A DNA stretch of 56,802 nt from Hofstenia miamia (lineage: Eukaryota > Xenacoelomorpha > Acoela). Below the pieces are notes generated by a model. It did not search any database. It saw nothing but the letters and a program-made list of their open reading frames with translations, and was not told the DNA's origin. The stretch is from positions 384,951 to 441,752 of the forward strand of contig SCFE01000105.1 in assembly GCA_004352715.1 (NCBI GenBank), given 5' to 3'. A program made the position numbers and the translations under genes. This document shows, piece after piece, positions 45,040-56,571 of the stretch (its first letter is position 1; every line of letters starts with the position of its first letter).

Positions 45040-45560
45040 TCTAACCAAGTCAAAAGCAGTGGAACTGGTGGAAACAATGCTTCATCAATGGACTCTCTAT
45101 TAATGAAATCATAGAAGGTGTGCATAAACTCACATTTTTATGCCATTATGCCAGTTCCAATCTTTTTGCAATATTACAAAATGTGACTACCATTGATGAA
45201 GCTATCTGTATTCTTGATTCCCATTTCAAGAAATCCTCTAGAGTAATATTCGATCACTATAAAGTGGTCTATTCAAAGCAATTTCTGAGTTCATGAACAA
45301 GCTATTACTTTTGGTTGAATGATGTGAATGTAAAAACTTAGCTATAAAGAAGCATAAGGATATGATTTTCTGTTATGGTCTTGTTTATGGGTTAAAGAAT
45401 GATATGATGAGAGCTAGATTCTTAGATAAATGTATATCTTTGGCAAGTACAATAGAAATGTCTACTTATTGCTCTCACTCACTTGGTACAACAGAATCTT
45501 TCATAATTCAAAATAGTTCTGTTTCAGTGATCCAGCTTATAAAGTCAATCTGTAGCATAT
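45040..45560 (+). pseudogene. Ty3/gypsy gag remnant
   Basis: In shifting frames the sequence recalls a gypsy capsid: WNWWKQCFINGLSINEI, then KLTFLCHYASSNLFAIL, then DEAICILDSHFKKSSRVIF, and FCYGLVYGLKNDMMRARFLD (frame 45362-45595), resembling the D-IV-GI-D---R--LL segment ahead of the zinc knuckle. It has several stops. The matching zinc knuckle lies 3 kb downstream (48761), so the element was split by a later insertion carrying a hAT transposase. Confidence 0.55.
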
Positions 45561-45896
45561 CCTACCAGGCCCAATGTCCATTTATCCAAACCTGATTCTT
45601 TGGTTCTATTGTGATTTAGCAGGCAGGGATCTAACACTCCTTGACTGCTTCACACATTATTAATATACTTACAATAACTGTAATTAACAGATACATTAAC
45701 AATCACTATTTATGTGAAGTTGCTCCACAGTGCTTCAAATGGTTAGGCATCTGCCTGATGCTGATCTCCTTGCTGGCAGCAGATTTAGCAATCCAAGTTC
45801 TCTTAAGTATTTCCAGCACTCAGCACAAAGCAGTTAATTATGTGTAACCCTAACCTATGACTGTGCTTACTAAAGAGTAGACACAACTTGACCTAG

Positions 45897-46018
45897 ACTC
45901 TTATTATAATGTGTGTTGTTGTGTTTTCATTTCAACAAATAAGTTTCATGCAACCTGACTCTTATTGTAATGTGTGTTGTTGTGTTTTCATTTCAACAAA
46001 TAAGTTTCATGCAACCTG
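45897..46018. repeat. Tandem duplication, two copies of 61 bp
   Basis: ACTCTTATTATAATGTGTG at 45897 recurs as ACTCTTATTGTAATGTGTG at 45958. The copies differ at one visible position. Confidence 0.9.
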
Positions 46019-46479
46019 ACTTGACACTAACTGCTTCATTAGCCAGGTAGAATAATTAATAAGTTGCCATTACTGAAAATATATTGGCATTCAAATTACT
46101 TAGTAAATAAATAGCAGCTTCCTAACCTAAATGTAAACTAATTAATATAACAAATGGTCTCATTATTATCAGGGGCTTCCATCCCCCACAGTTGCCATAG
46201 GAGAGTTGACCCCCTCACTCAATCTGTAAATAAACTGCAAAATCTTGAAAATACTGATACAGCAGACATAATTGCCTAACCTGACATATGTGGCATAGCA
46301 AGGGAAAAATAGCTCAAAGTAGCAACTCAAAAATAGCAACTATTGGCTAGAGATACTTGAGTAGAAAGCAAACAAATTGATGATATTATCTGTGTGAATA
46401 GAGTCAATGATATCTTTCTCACATGAAAGTGTGAGCAAAGCTGAAAAAGTCATCTTAATGGTTGAGTGTAAACAAGTTT

Positions 46480-47850
46480 TTACAAGTTTGGCTTTTGACA
46501 TTCTGTACTCTGCTGTTGAATTGCAATAGCAATTACAACCAGATACTTATATGCAGTGTTCAAAGCTTCAAATCCAGAAAGCTGAACAATAAGCTGATAT
46601 GGTTGTAAAAATGTATGTTTTGACCAAAGGTTTCTTGACCAGTTGTCTTCATCAGCATCATTGCTGTCTTCACTGCCATCAACATGTTGTTCTATTGATG
46701 GAATGGAGGGTGTAATATCAGTTATGTCAACGAAATTGTGATTCATGAAGTGAATGGTTTTGAAATAATTTAACTCAATGATGACTTTATCAAAATCTAA
46801 ATTGTACTGGAGACAGAATGCCTCCACATCACCCAAACTATAATCATTTGCATCAACTAAGTGTCCAGAAGAAAAGGCCATCATACTTCTTGCTACAGCT
46901 AAAGTGTTATTTGAGAAGTGCCATTGTATTTCAGTGAGAATCAAATCTATAGTGGAGATAAAAGCATTAACATAAAAAAGGTTATCAGGTGATTGGTCTT
47001 CATGACCAACTGACCTATCAGCATATAATCTTTTTTGTTTGCAGTGATTTTAGAAGGTTATATCAATATGTTGCTTGGCAGCAAAGCTTTTGCCACTTTC
47101 AAGCACATCATTAAAATGAGTTCACTCACGGCAAGAACTCAGGCTACATTTTAAACTTCTAAATGAGTTAGCTGCAATTGCAAGGCCTACTGAAATAGCT
47201 TGAAAGATTAGAGAAGCAGGTCCTCTTTGCTTAAGGATATTGTCAACAATGAAAATTGATAAAATCAAAGTAAAGTCATTCAGTTGGTGACATAGACCAT
47301 TACAACCAACAATAGTCTCTGCATCTGTACTTTCTGAGAGGTTGCTTAAGGCAGTTATATTTCATCATACCTGCTTATAATGACCATGATGGCATCATCT
47401 ACACTTCTGCAAGTTCTAGTGGTTTTACTAGTACACTTTAATGTCTTCTTATATCTATGATGAGCCTGTGCATTGACAAAAGCTTCATGTCTTACACTGC
47501 CACCAAAGTAAATATAAAGCTGTTGGGTAATTCCCATGGCATTTCTAAGTGGAATGCAACTCTATATCCTGCACTTAATAACTAGATTTAAATGGTGTGC
47601 ATAACACTAATTGTACAAAGCTTGTCTAGACCTAACAGACAGTTTGGCTTGAAGACCATTCATTTCACCTCTCATATTAGATGTACCATCAAAGCACTGA
47701 GAGATTAAGGATGACCACTGACTATCCCATTTTAAAAATATATCTACAATCTTATCCTATGGAGCAGCAGCTGTTGATTGACCAGTTGTAAATACCTCCA
47801 CTAAGTTTCTTACAGAAGCAACTTCATGGCCTATCTTTAGTATGGCCTTG
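46480..47850 (-). pseudogene. Decayed hAT transposase (ZMYM1/THAP0-like)
   Basis: Minus-strand reading, from right to left: EVASVRNLVEVF near 47820, QCFDGTSNMRGEMNGLQAKL near 47690 (cf. C-DGA-NM-G---G-QA in ZMYM1-like transposases), CYAHHLNLVIK after a stop near 47590, a region resembling the L-RL-DTRW-CR segment near 47430, and the later helical part (LILTEIQWHFSN, 46944 to 46480). Many stops and frame changes. It lies between the gag and protease remnants of a gypsy element on the opposite strand, so it probably inserted there. Element ends not found. Confidence 0.65.
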
Positions 47851-48640
47851 GATCAGAAGAATATATAATATTGTGGATACAAGATTTAATATGTAATACC
47901 TTTTAAGAAGAAAATAAGATTTTGATTCTAGTTGGACCTCCCACCTTGTTTCCTAAAAGTAAAAAAATTTTTAGCACATAGAATATGACTGCAGTGGCCC
48001 TGTGTACACCACAGCCCCAGATGGAAGCCACTTATTATCAGTCACATTATAGTCAACAATTTTCTTATCTAGAAAAAGAGTTAATATATAACTTACATTT
48101 GGCTAACTAGCCATTTATCAAATTTATTATCAGATACATGTGTGAATTCAATTGATAGTCAGCTAAATGGGTAATCAAAAACTCCTAGTCATACACCTAA
48201 CTTAAGTGCATTTTGTGATCAGGGGCAAAAACCTAGAATCATTCCCATCATGGGATCCTTACTACTACTCAACACAAACTATTTAGCTTGACATTTGTAA
48301 TAATTAATCAAACCAGATAATAGAGAAAAATAAGATTTCCAAAGAATATACTTCAACAATTGCACCAATGTTTTTATCCTATATATACTCTATTTCAAAA
48401 TAGTTCTGTTGATTTGAATTTTTGAGTTAACTAGATATTTCTGCCTAGTTGGCTAAAAATAACAAGAAGCAACTTCACCCTCAATGTTTTGTCAAATTGG
48501 TTTATCAAAATGCACTTACTTTCACAATTTTGTATTTAATTTATAATTCTTAGTTAGCACCATTCATAATCTAAGTTCCTTAGTTATTTTTAATCATCTC
48601 CTTCTTTCTTCTCTCTTCCTTTGATATTAGTTCTCATCAG
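47851..48640. other. Non-coding, CpG-free DNA
   Basis: Probably the 5' part or flank of the decayed hAT element and the end of the interrupted gypsy copy. No ORF recognised. Confidence 0.4.
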
Positions 48641-48699
48641 CTTATTTGATGGATTATGCTACAAAACTGCCAGAAAGTCAATTCCCAAAGCCAAGGTAA

Positions 48700-49300
48700 A
48701 TGTAGTTTCTCAGCCCTAATACCTCATCCTAGATCAAATTGTCTGGCATGTAATAGCAGTTGTCTAAAGTGTGAAGGGAAAGGACATTGGACAGTGGGCT
48801 GTACATTACTATTTATGGTGATCAACTCATAGGGAGAGGAAACACAAATAGTGTCTGCCCTCTGTGCTGTGGGTAGGACTGATAGGACTTAAGGTATATA
48901 TAAAGATATGTTAATAGCTGGCAACAACACATTTCATGTCTTAATTGACCAAGGATCAACAAATTCTTTTATCAGACTATCAGTCTGTAAATGTCTAGGA
49001 CTTAAAATCATTTTGAAGAAATCATCTACTTGCCAAGCAAGTGTGCAAAATTACCAATTCTTGGCACATGCAGAACTTTACTTATCCTCAAAGGTTTCTA
49101 CTACACTGGTGAATTTTCTGTGGTCACAGATCTCATTTGTGACACTCTTAATGGCCTTGATGTACTCTCACAGCATGAATCAGTCACATTGAATCTTAGA
49201 GTTAATCTTGGTAAATTAAAGATTACTGTAGCCTGTTCCAACATAGCAACTCATTTTCCAGCAATGCATATCATTCCACCAATAATGCTTACAGGGGAGT
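48700..49300 (+). pseudogene. Ty3/gypsy zinc knuckle and aspartic protease remnant
   Basis: CLKCEGKGHWTVGC at 48761-48802 is a nucleocapsid zinc knuckle (C-x2-C-x4-H-x4-C). The protease follows from 48908: FHVLIDQGSTNSFI, where D-T-G-S is expected and T has become Q (D at 48947). A second-half motif, LICDTLNGLDVLSQH, appears in the next frame near 49130-49180 (cf. D-ILGMDWL--H). The catalytic triad is altered and the frame shifts, so it is inactive. Confidence 0.75.
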
Positions 49301-49505
49301 ACACATGATTTTCTGACAGGGGACATCATCATCATTAAACAATCTGGAGATAAGCATATAATAAATTTTTTGAAAATATTTACCCTAAAAAGTGCATTTT
49401 ATGATCCTAGATTTTAAATTTTTCAATTTTTTACAAAAAATTCTTTGATTTATCCAGTCAAAATCAAATTTTGATGTCAGGGACATTCCATCAAGTCCCC
49501 CCTGT

Positions 49506-50280
49506 GTACACTACTGAATGTTTACATCTGAAGTATACCAAGCTATTCAAGTTGTTACTATGTTAAGGAGATTGCAGCCAGCAGTTCAGAAATTTATGAA
49601 AATGGAAACTGATCATCTCCTAAAAGAAGGTATCATAGAAGTGTCAACTTCACCTTGGTGAGCATAAGCCTTTTTTCATCATGCACATTGATATAAAGAC
49701 TGAATGGTTGTAGATTACTCAGAAACCATCAACAGATTTACAAGTCTAGTGCCTACCTATTCCCTGATATGAACATCCCAATTGGACAGAGCAGCTTCAT
49801 AAAAATACTCCAGCAAACTTGATTTGAAGTCAGCATATCACTAAGTACTATTACATAATGAACATGTAATGTATACAGCCTTTGAAGCATGTAGAAACTC
49901 TACCAATTTACAAGATTACCATTTGGGGTCACTAATGCTATCCCAGCATTTCAGAGAATTATAGAGGAATTTATTGAATGCAACCATTTGTCTGTGGCTG
50001 AACCCTATNNNNNNNNNNNNNNNNNNNNNAGCCTTTGAAGCATGTAGAAACTCTACCAATTTACAAGATTACCATTTGGGGTCACTAATGCTATCCCAGC
50101 ATTTCAGAGAATTATAGAGGAATTTATTGAATGCAACCATTTGTCTGTGGCTGAACCCTATCTCAATAATGTTATAATTAGGGGAACTACAATGGAAGAA
50201 CATGATCACAACTTAAAATGCTTACTTGAAGCAACTTGGCAACAAGGTCTGACACTTAACCTAGCAAAATGCTAGTTTGA
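49506..50280 (+). pseudogene. Ty3/gypsy reverse transcriptase remnant
   Basis: Recognisable pieces: HLLKEGIIEVSTSPW, KLDLKSAYH near 49812, FTRLPFGVTNAIPAFQRIIE (second copy, from about 50056) and the catalytic loop as PYLNNVIIRG where Y-L-D-D is expected, so both active-site Asp residues are changed. Then HDHNLKCLLEATWQQGLTLN and a stop. Stops and frameshifts abound. Part of the domain (49877-50008) is repeated exactly after an N gap (50030-50161), almost certainly an assembly artefact. Confidence 0.8.
49877..50161. other. Assembly gap flanked by exact 132-bp duplicates
   Basis: 49877-50008 and 50030-50161 are identical by eye and are separated by 21 Ns (50009-50029). This is the signature of two overlapping contig ends that were not merged. 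Confidence 0.9.
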
Positions 50281-50440
50281 ACTGAAGTCAGTGCCAATGC
50301 TCAGTAAAATATAGTTTTGGCACAAAACACCCTCAGACCATCTTACAGTGTTATTAAGCTATCCAGCTCCTCCAAATTCTATATCTCTAGACAGGTTAAT
50401 ATTTTACTATTCTAAGCAGATTCATAATTACTCCTAAAAG

Positions 50441-50707
50441 GTGAGCCCATTATTTGAGTTTCAGAGACAGCAATGTTTCCCACATAGCACTAAAGTTACT
50501 AACCTTATTGAAAATTTTAAGAAAGAAGTTAGCAGGGCAATGCTTACTGTACCAGAGGAATCAAAAGGTGAACTTTGTCTTGAAACAGATGTCTCAGGAA
50601 TTGCAATTGGCTCCTCCTTGACACAAGATGGGAGACAAATCAGTTTTCTTCCCACTAACGTAATATGTCAGAACACTGACAATTTTGAACAGAAAAAGAA
50701 GCATTAG
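50441..50707 (+). pseudogene. Ty3/gypsy RNase H remnant
   Basis: The frame includes LCLETDVSGIAIGSSLTQDG, the start of the RNase H domain that follows gypsy RT (usual E-D-A-S--G-G--L-Q). It is open for 88 codons and then lost at TAG 50705-50707. Confidence 0.75.
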
Positions 50708-51233
50708 CAATTGTTGAATTATTTTAAAAATTTTCAAAAATTCTCAAAGCATTTCTTGTGGACATTAAGACCTACAAGAAGAGCATCACTTATATTTTTT
50801 CCAAGTAGAAATCTAGAATTAAGAATTAAAAACTAACTATGTGGAGATTAGAGCTATCAGAATACTGATACACTGCCATTCTGCTCAGATGAATTTCAGT
50901 GATTCTGCATTAAAAATGGTACATCACAAACATGAACCACTCCTTACCACCAATTAGGTAATGGACAGAGTGAAATGTACAACTTATTTCTTTAGAACTC
51001 CATTCTGTCCTTGTTGGAATCATGTAACTATTCTCAAAGAAGATGGGAGTTCATGCTGCCAGAGGCACTGTCATCTATGTGCATTCATATTTGCTGAGCT
51101 GCTAAGCAATGTCCACATGACCAACTTTTTTTATGCAAGAAAAATTCCATCTAGAATTTCATTTCTCCAATCAAAGAGTCAGGAAATTTTGCATATTTAA
51201 GACAGTTTGTCCTGACTAAGCAAGATCCCATAG
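50708..51233. other. Right end of the CpG-poor block, no gene assigned
   Basis: Probably degraded pol sequence of the same gypsy element, but I cannot align it. It ends exactly where the LTR at 51234 begins. Confidence 0.35.
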
Positions 51234-52797
51234 TGTGACATAATCTATCAAACTATCATGATTGGTCAAGATGAGAGAAAAGGATGAAGGAAACAAAGAC
51301 TAAAATTATTAATATTGATTATAATGATTAAAATGTAAATCATGATAGGATTGATTATTTTCACTTTGTAAATGTTTTGTGCAATTATATCTAAAATTAT
51401 ACTCGACAGTATTTGACAAAACAAAAGATGGTCAAACACCGTAGTCAAATTAACGCTGATGTTGCGTAATCTTAGCAGAAATATTAAGCGAGGGAAAAAC
51501 TGTAAACAAGAAAGATTAACAGGTACTAGTCGAGTATTTAGTTGTTTATTACCAAGTGCTATAAATATAATGAACATGATGTAATTAATGATGAGCAAAT
51601 CTACTTTGGATTCATTTTCTTTTGTCAGGTTATTTTATATATTCTGATGGAAAGCTAAACGTCTATGAGCTAGGGTAATTGTATGGTGGTTCCCACATCT
51701 GGTTAAAGGTATGCTGGAGCAGCCTCCTAATAGCTATTCCACAGCGGGGAGGGCGACAGCTGTAGTTACCTGGTGTGCTCTTAGGTTACGTATAGGTATA
51801 GGGAGTTTTTTACCGTTATAGCTTTCCTAATTGTCATTGCTTGTCCGATAGTGTTATCGCAGCCTGTAGGTTTTACATGTCAATTATTTTACTGATGAAC
51901 TCAAGTTATTTATTACATTCATTATATTACATGCCAATTGATGGCTTAATAATGATTGCATTTAAATGGTTATTACGATTGTATTTTGATATTCTATTAC
52001 GCATAGTTTATCTAATAGTCATTACATGTTGCTCAACGTTTTATACAGTAGACCTTTGACTGACTTATAGTTATTGTTTCCTGCTGACGGCATTGATTGT
52101 TTACATGTATCAAGGGCTATTAGATATANNNNNNNNNNNNNNNNNNNNNNNNNNNNNNNNNNNNNNNNNNNNNNNNNNNNNNNNNNNNNNNNNNNNNNNN
52201 NNNNNNNNNNNNNNNNNNNNNNNNNNNNNNNNNNNNTAATAACAAAAACAATCAATGCACTAAATTCTTAAGTAGTTGCCAATCCCATTACACTGAGTTC
52301 ACTATTCAAACAACCATTCCATTGTTGTTCTCTATCTCACCTTGGCAGTTCCAATGGTAAGATGCGGCTGGCAGATATATTCCTGGAGATGCACGTCTAC
52401 TCTTGAGTGTTGATCCTGTCTTCCAACATCTCTGCTTTACCTAAATAAGTTGAGTGAATTAAGTAGCGGCGAAGGCTATTGCATATTAAGTTAGTTTAAT
52501 AAACTGCACACTTATTATAAAGGAGAGAAATCAGAAAAGTGTCAACTCTGCTTAACAGTTAATCTAAGAAAAGTAATAGCTTTTCCTAAATACCACACTC
52601 ACAGTGGGTTGGCATGATTCTACATGGCAACTGTGACAGGCGCTTAAAGAGCGTGCATAAAGGAGAGAAAAACAGTTGGTGTAATAGTTAACGAAAGTGT
52701 ACAAAAAGTTACGAACAAGAATTATACTACGAGCTTACGAGTGGGTTAAGATAGTTGTTTCTTCTCGCTCAAAATAAAGAAGCAAACAAGCAAAAAG
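51234..52797 (+). repeat. First LTR plus leader
   Basis: Starts TGTGACATAATC, the expected TG of an LTR. AATAAA at 52498-52503 is a likely LTR poly(A) signal. The LTR 3' end and primer-binding site are not clear; several TGG-starting stretches after 52600 are possible. A 108-base N gap lies at 52129-52236. Compared with the second copy, it has about 15 extra bases near 51660-51675. Confidence 0.75.
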
Positions 52798-54468
52798 ATG
52801 AGGAGCAATAGTAACCATGAGTACATGATACTGGTGAAGGACGCCATTATACAATTGCCTCTAGTAATTATGAAAATGGTAAATTCAAGAAAAAAGCAAA
52901 GAACTAGAGCCAAAACGCAAAGGACACCCCAAAATCAAACAACCCCAGCAATTGTTAATACATCCCCTGAGAGTCAAAATTCCCCAACAGAGATAGTATT
53001 GCAGCAAGAAGACGAAGGTGCAGCACTATCGATAATTGAACTAAAGAAAATAATAGAAGATAATAATAATGAAAGACGTGAGTTAATGTTACAAATCAAA
53101 AACTTAACTCAAAGGATGTTCGAGATAGAACTAGCGAATGCTGAAAAAGACAAACGGATTGAAGAAATCATGCAAGACACTAGCTCTAGGTTAACAGAGC
53201 AGAGGAATGTCTTCCAGAAACAAATCGAGAAATTAATAGAGGCGAACAAGGAAATAAAATTGCAGAGTGAGAATCTAAAGAAAATGATTACTCAAATGCA
53301 CAAAGAGAACGTTAACCTGAGAGAAGACAATATTCTAAAGCAACTTCAAATAGACGAGTTAAAAGACAAAATTTGATTAATGACACTAACGGACGAGGAT
53401 GCAGGAGAAACAGAGAAAAATAGTGTCAAGGTGATTAAAAACACAGTAATAGAAGAACCGGAAAAACTAAGCGGTAGTGTACCAATAGAGGAAGGACAGT
53501 CTGAAATATATAGAAATTGTCAGACAGAGGACGAATTTGTTGAAAAGTTAGTCGTAAACATAACAAAACAAGTAAAAGAAAAATGTAAGAGTATGACAGA
53601 CATAAAGCCGATATATGAAGAAACAATATTATCAGAAGAAGAAGATAGTGAGACACCAGCATGCAAAGCAATACTCCCGAAATTCACGGGGAGAGTTGAT
53701 AGCTACTCGCCTACATTTAAAGAATGGATTCAAATGTTCGAAATGAGCATGAAAGAGAGGAAAGTCATACAAAAACAAGCAGCGGCGCGATTCCCTTTAT
53801 ATCTAGGAGGAGGAGCTTACCAGCATTATTTAGTGTTGGATTTAGAAACTAAATCATATTACAAAAAATTGATTGGAGAGTATCAACGATATTATGATGA
53901 TGAGAGCTTCAAAAGTCAGTATCATATGTTGTTGAATAGTTTAAAGATGAACAAATGAGAGGATTTACGAAATTATATGTCACAGGTAGAGAGACTGCTG
54001 AAACTGAGTTCAAGAGAGAGCTCGTATTCTAAATATGATCTGTTTTCTCATATATGTAAAGGGTTACCAGAACCTATCCAGCAACAATTCGAAATTAAGT
54101 GTGATGCAGAAAACTCCTTGGGAATACAAGTTATGATGGAAAACAATGCTCGAATTAATGAGAAAACGTCAACAATGAAAGTCATACCAACAATGGTTAG
54201 TGGAACAAATAAAACTAAAAAAGAAGATGATGGGAAACCAAAGGACAAAATTATCAAAATAAAATTGAAAGACGGTATGGTGAAATGTATAAATAGAAAA
54301 GACCTGAAATGTCAGGTGTGTGGGAAAAAAGGTCATACGAAGAAATACTGTAAACGACAAATTAATTTTATCAAAGAGGAAGAGGCATACTTTGACGAAG
54401 AAGACTTATTGGAAGATGAAGACGAGTTGGAACAAACAGAAGAAACAAAAGAGGACACTTTAAACTAG
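52798..54468 (+). CDS. LTR retrotransposon gag, interrupted by two in-frame TGA codons
   Basis: A single frame runs from 52798 to TAG 54466-54468, with TGA at 53374-53376 and 53956-53958. The first part is a basic N-terminus followed by a long coiled coil (from about residue 80 to 190). The second part is the capsid-like core with LPKFTGRVDSYSPTFKEWIQ. The third has a zinc knuckle, CQVCGKKGHTKKYC (C-x2-C-x4-H-x4-C), then a very acidic tail. The likely true start is the second Met at 52876, because the sister copy downstream loses a base between the two Mets. The frame ends one codon after a -1 slippery site. The TGAs may be decay or read-through; they cannot be told apart here. Confidence 0.85.
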
Positions 54469-54484
54469 AGGGAGCGCCGCCTCC
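54459..54484 (+). promoter_or_regulatory. -1 programmed ribosomal frameshift site at gag/protease junction
   Basis: TTTAAAC at 54459-54465 lies in the gag frame as T TTA AAC, exactly the X XXY YYZ pattern for -1 slippage, and is followed immediately by the gag stop TAG. Slipping back one base enters the protease frame, which is open from 54420. A short G+C-rich hairpin (GGAG 54471-54474 with CTCC 54481-54484) follows 5 nt after the heptamer. Its loop contains GCGC, repeated at 54495-54498, so a pseudoknot is possible. Confidence 0.8.
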
Positions 54485-55055
54485 GGTAAAACGTGCGCCC
54501 GTGTTAATTGTGACAGACCTAATTAAGACTAATACAATTACAGTTGTGATAAATGGAGTGATGGTCAAGGCAACGATAGATACGGGAGCAGTAATATCAA
54601 TTATTACTGACGAATGTGCGGCAAAAATAGGAATTGACAATAGAAAATTGGAAAGCGAAAAGAGCAGATTACTTAACGCATCAGGAGATTACATTGATAC
54701 CAAAGGGAAGTTAGTAGAAATACCGATGAGGATCGCTAACACTACGTTTTTGCAAACATTTACAGTAATAGACACAGAAAAAAATGCGCTCCCCTACGAA
54801 GTAATATTAGGAAATGATTTTTTGATTAATAACAGATGTATCATCAACTACACCAACAAAACTATATTGGTACAAGAAGAAATAGTAACAACTTGCAAAG
54901 AAGAGCAAGGTACAGAAACTATAGAATTTCAGTTAACAGAAGACGTGAAGATTTTACCTAATAATTGGAAGATGTGTCAGATAGAGACGGAAAATTATGT
55001 GATGTCTGAAGTTATGATATATGATCAAAAAGGCATAAATACGAATGTGACATAA
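54465..55055 (+). CDS. LTR retrotransposon aspartic protease, reached by -1 frameshift
   Basis: This frame is -1 relative to gag and has no ATG at its start, as expected if it is translated only by frameshifting. VKATIDTGAVISIITDECA carries the catalytic D-T-G-A, and YEVILGNDFL is the conserved second-half motif of retropepsins. The length suits a complete protease with a linker. The last codons are supplied by the LTR (AAT GTG ACA TAA), so the polyprotein is truncated before reverse transcriptase. The catalytic residues are intact. Confidence 0.85.
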   Translation, partial: LEGAPPPVKRAPVLIVTDLIKTNTITVVINGVMVKATIDTGAVISIITDECAAKIGIDNRKLESEKSRLLNASGDYIDTKGKLVEIPMRIANTTFLQTFTVIDTEKNALPYEVILGNDFLINNRCIINYTNKTILVQEEIVTTCKEEQGTETIEFQLTEDVKILPNNWKMCQIETENYVMSEVMIYDQKGINTNVT

Positions 55056-56571
55056 TCCATCATTCTATCATGATTGGTCAAGATGAGAGGAAAAGATGAA
55101 GGAAACAAAGACTAAAATTATTATTGATTATAATGATTAAAATGTAAATCATGATAGAATTGATTATTTTCACTTTGTAAATGTTTTGTGCAATTATATC
55201 TAAAATTATACTCAACAAGAAATGACAAAACAAAAGATGGTCAAACAGGGTAGTCAAATTAACGCTGACGTTGCGTAATCTAGCAGAAATATTAAGCAAG
55301 CGAAAAACTGTAAACAAGAAAGATTAACAGGTACTAGCCGAGTATTTAGTTGTTTATTACCAAGTGCTATAAATATACTGAACAGGATGTAATCAATGAT
55401 GAGCAAATCTACTTTGGATTCATTTTCTTTTGTCAGGTTATTTTATATATTCTGATGGAAAGCTAGAGTAATTGTATGGTGGTTCCCACATCCGGTTAAA
55501 GGTATGCTGGAGCAGCCTCCTAATAGCTATTCCACAGCGGGGAGGGCGACAGCTGTAGTTACCTGGTGTGCTCTTAGGTTACGGATAGGTATAGGAGTTT
55601 TTTTACCGTTATAGCTTTCCTAATTGTCATTGCTTGTCTGATATTGGTATTGCAGCCTGTAGGTTTTACATGTTAATTATATTATCAATGAACTCAAGTG
55701 ATTTATTACATTCATTATGTTAGATGACAATTTATGATTTAACAGTGTTTACACTTAAATGGTTATTACAATTGTATTTCTATATTTTATTACACATAGT
55801 CTATTTAATAGTCATTACATTTTGCTCAATGTTTTGTATGGTAGACCTCTGGCCGACTTCTAGTTTCCATTTTCCACTGGCGGCATTGATTGTTTACATG
55901 TATCAAGGGCTATTATACATTTCTATATATGTAGGGCTATTACATGTAGGGCCTCATAATAAGCTATTTCAGCGGCAAGGTTGCACCATTTCATTTATTG
56001 CATTAGTTCATAATAACAAAAACAATCAATGCACTAAATTCTTAAGTAGTTGCCAATCCCATTACACTGAGTTCACTATTCAAACAACCATTCCATTGTT
56101 GTTCTCTATCTCACATTGGCAGTTCCATTGGTAAGATGCGGCTGGCAGATGTGTTCCTGGATATGTACGTTCACTCTTGAGTGTCGATCCTGTCTTCCAA
56201 CATCTCTGCTTTACCTAAATAAGTTGAGTGAATTAAGTAGCGGCGAAGGCTATTGTGTATTAAGTTAGTTTAATAAACTGCACACTTATTATAAAGGAGA
56301 GAAATCAGAAAAGTGTCAACTCCGCTTAACAGTTAATCTAAGAAAAGTAATAGCTTTTTCTAAATACCACACTCACGGTGGGTTGGCATGATTCTACATG
56401 GCAACTGTGACAGGCGCTTAAAGAGCGTGCATAAAGGAGAGAAAAACAGTTGGTGTAATAGTTAACGAAAGTGTACAAAAAGTTACGAACAAGAATTATA
56501 CTACGAGCTTACGAGTGGGTTAAGATAGTTGTTTCTTCTCGCTCAAAATAAAGAAGCAAACAAGCAAAAAG
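55046..56571 (+). repeat. Second LTR plus leader
   Basis: Begins TGTGACATAATCC and parallels the first copy to the gag ATG, which sits at 56572 (3,774 bp after the first gag ATG). AATAAA is at 56272-56277. No polypurine tract precedes it, in keeping with loss of the 3' part of the internal region. Confidence 0.8.

Noticed and set aside
45362-45847. Small host ORFs at 45362-45595 and 45641-45847
   Set aside because: The first is part of a gypsy gag remnant; the second has no family resemblance and lies in decayed transposon DNA.
49314-49505. MITE splitting the gypsy protease and RT (CAGGGGAC ... GTCCCCCCTG ends)
   Set aside because: The inverse ends are short, and I found no convincing target duplication.
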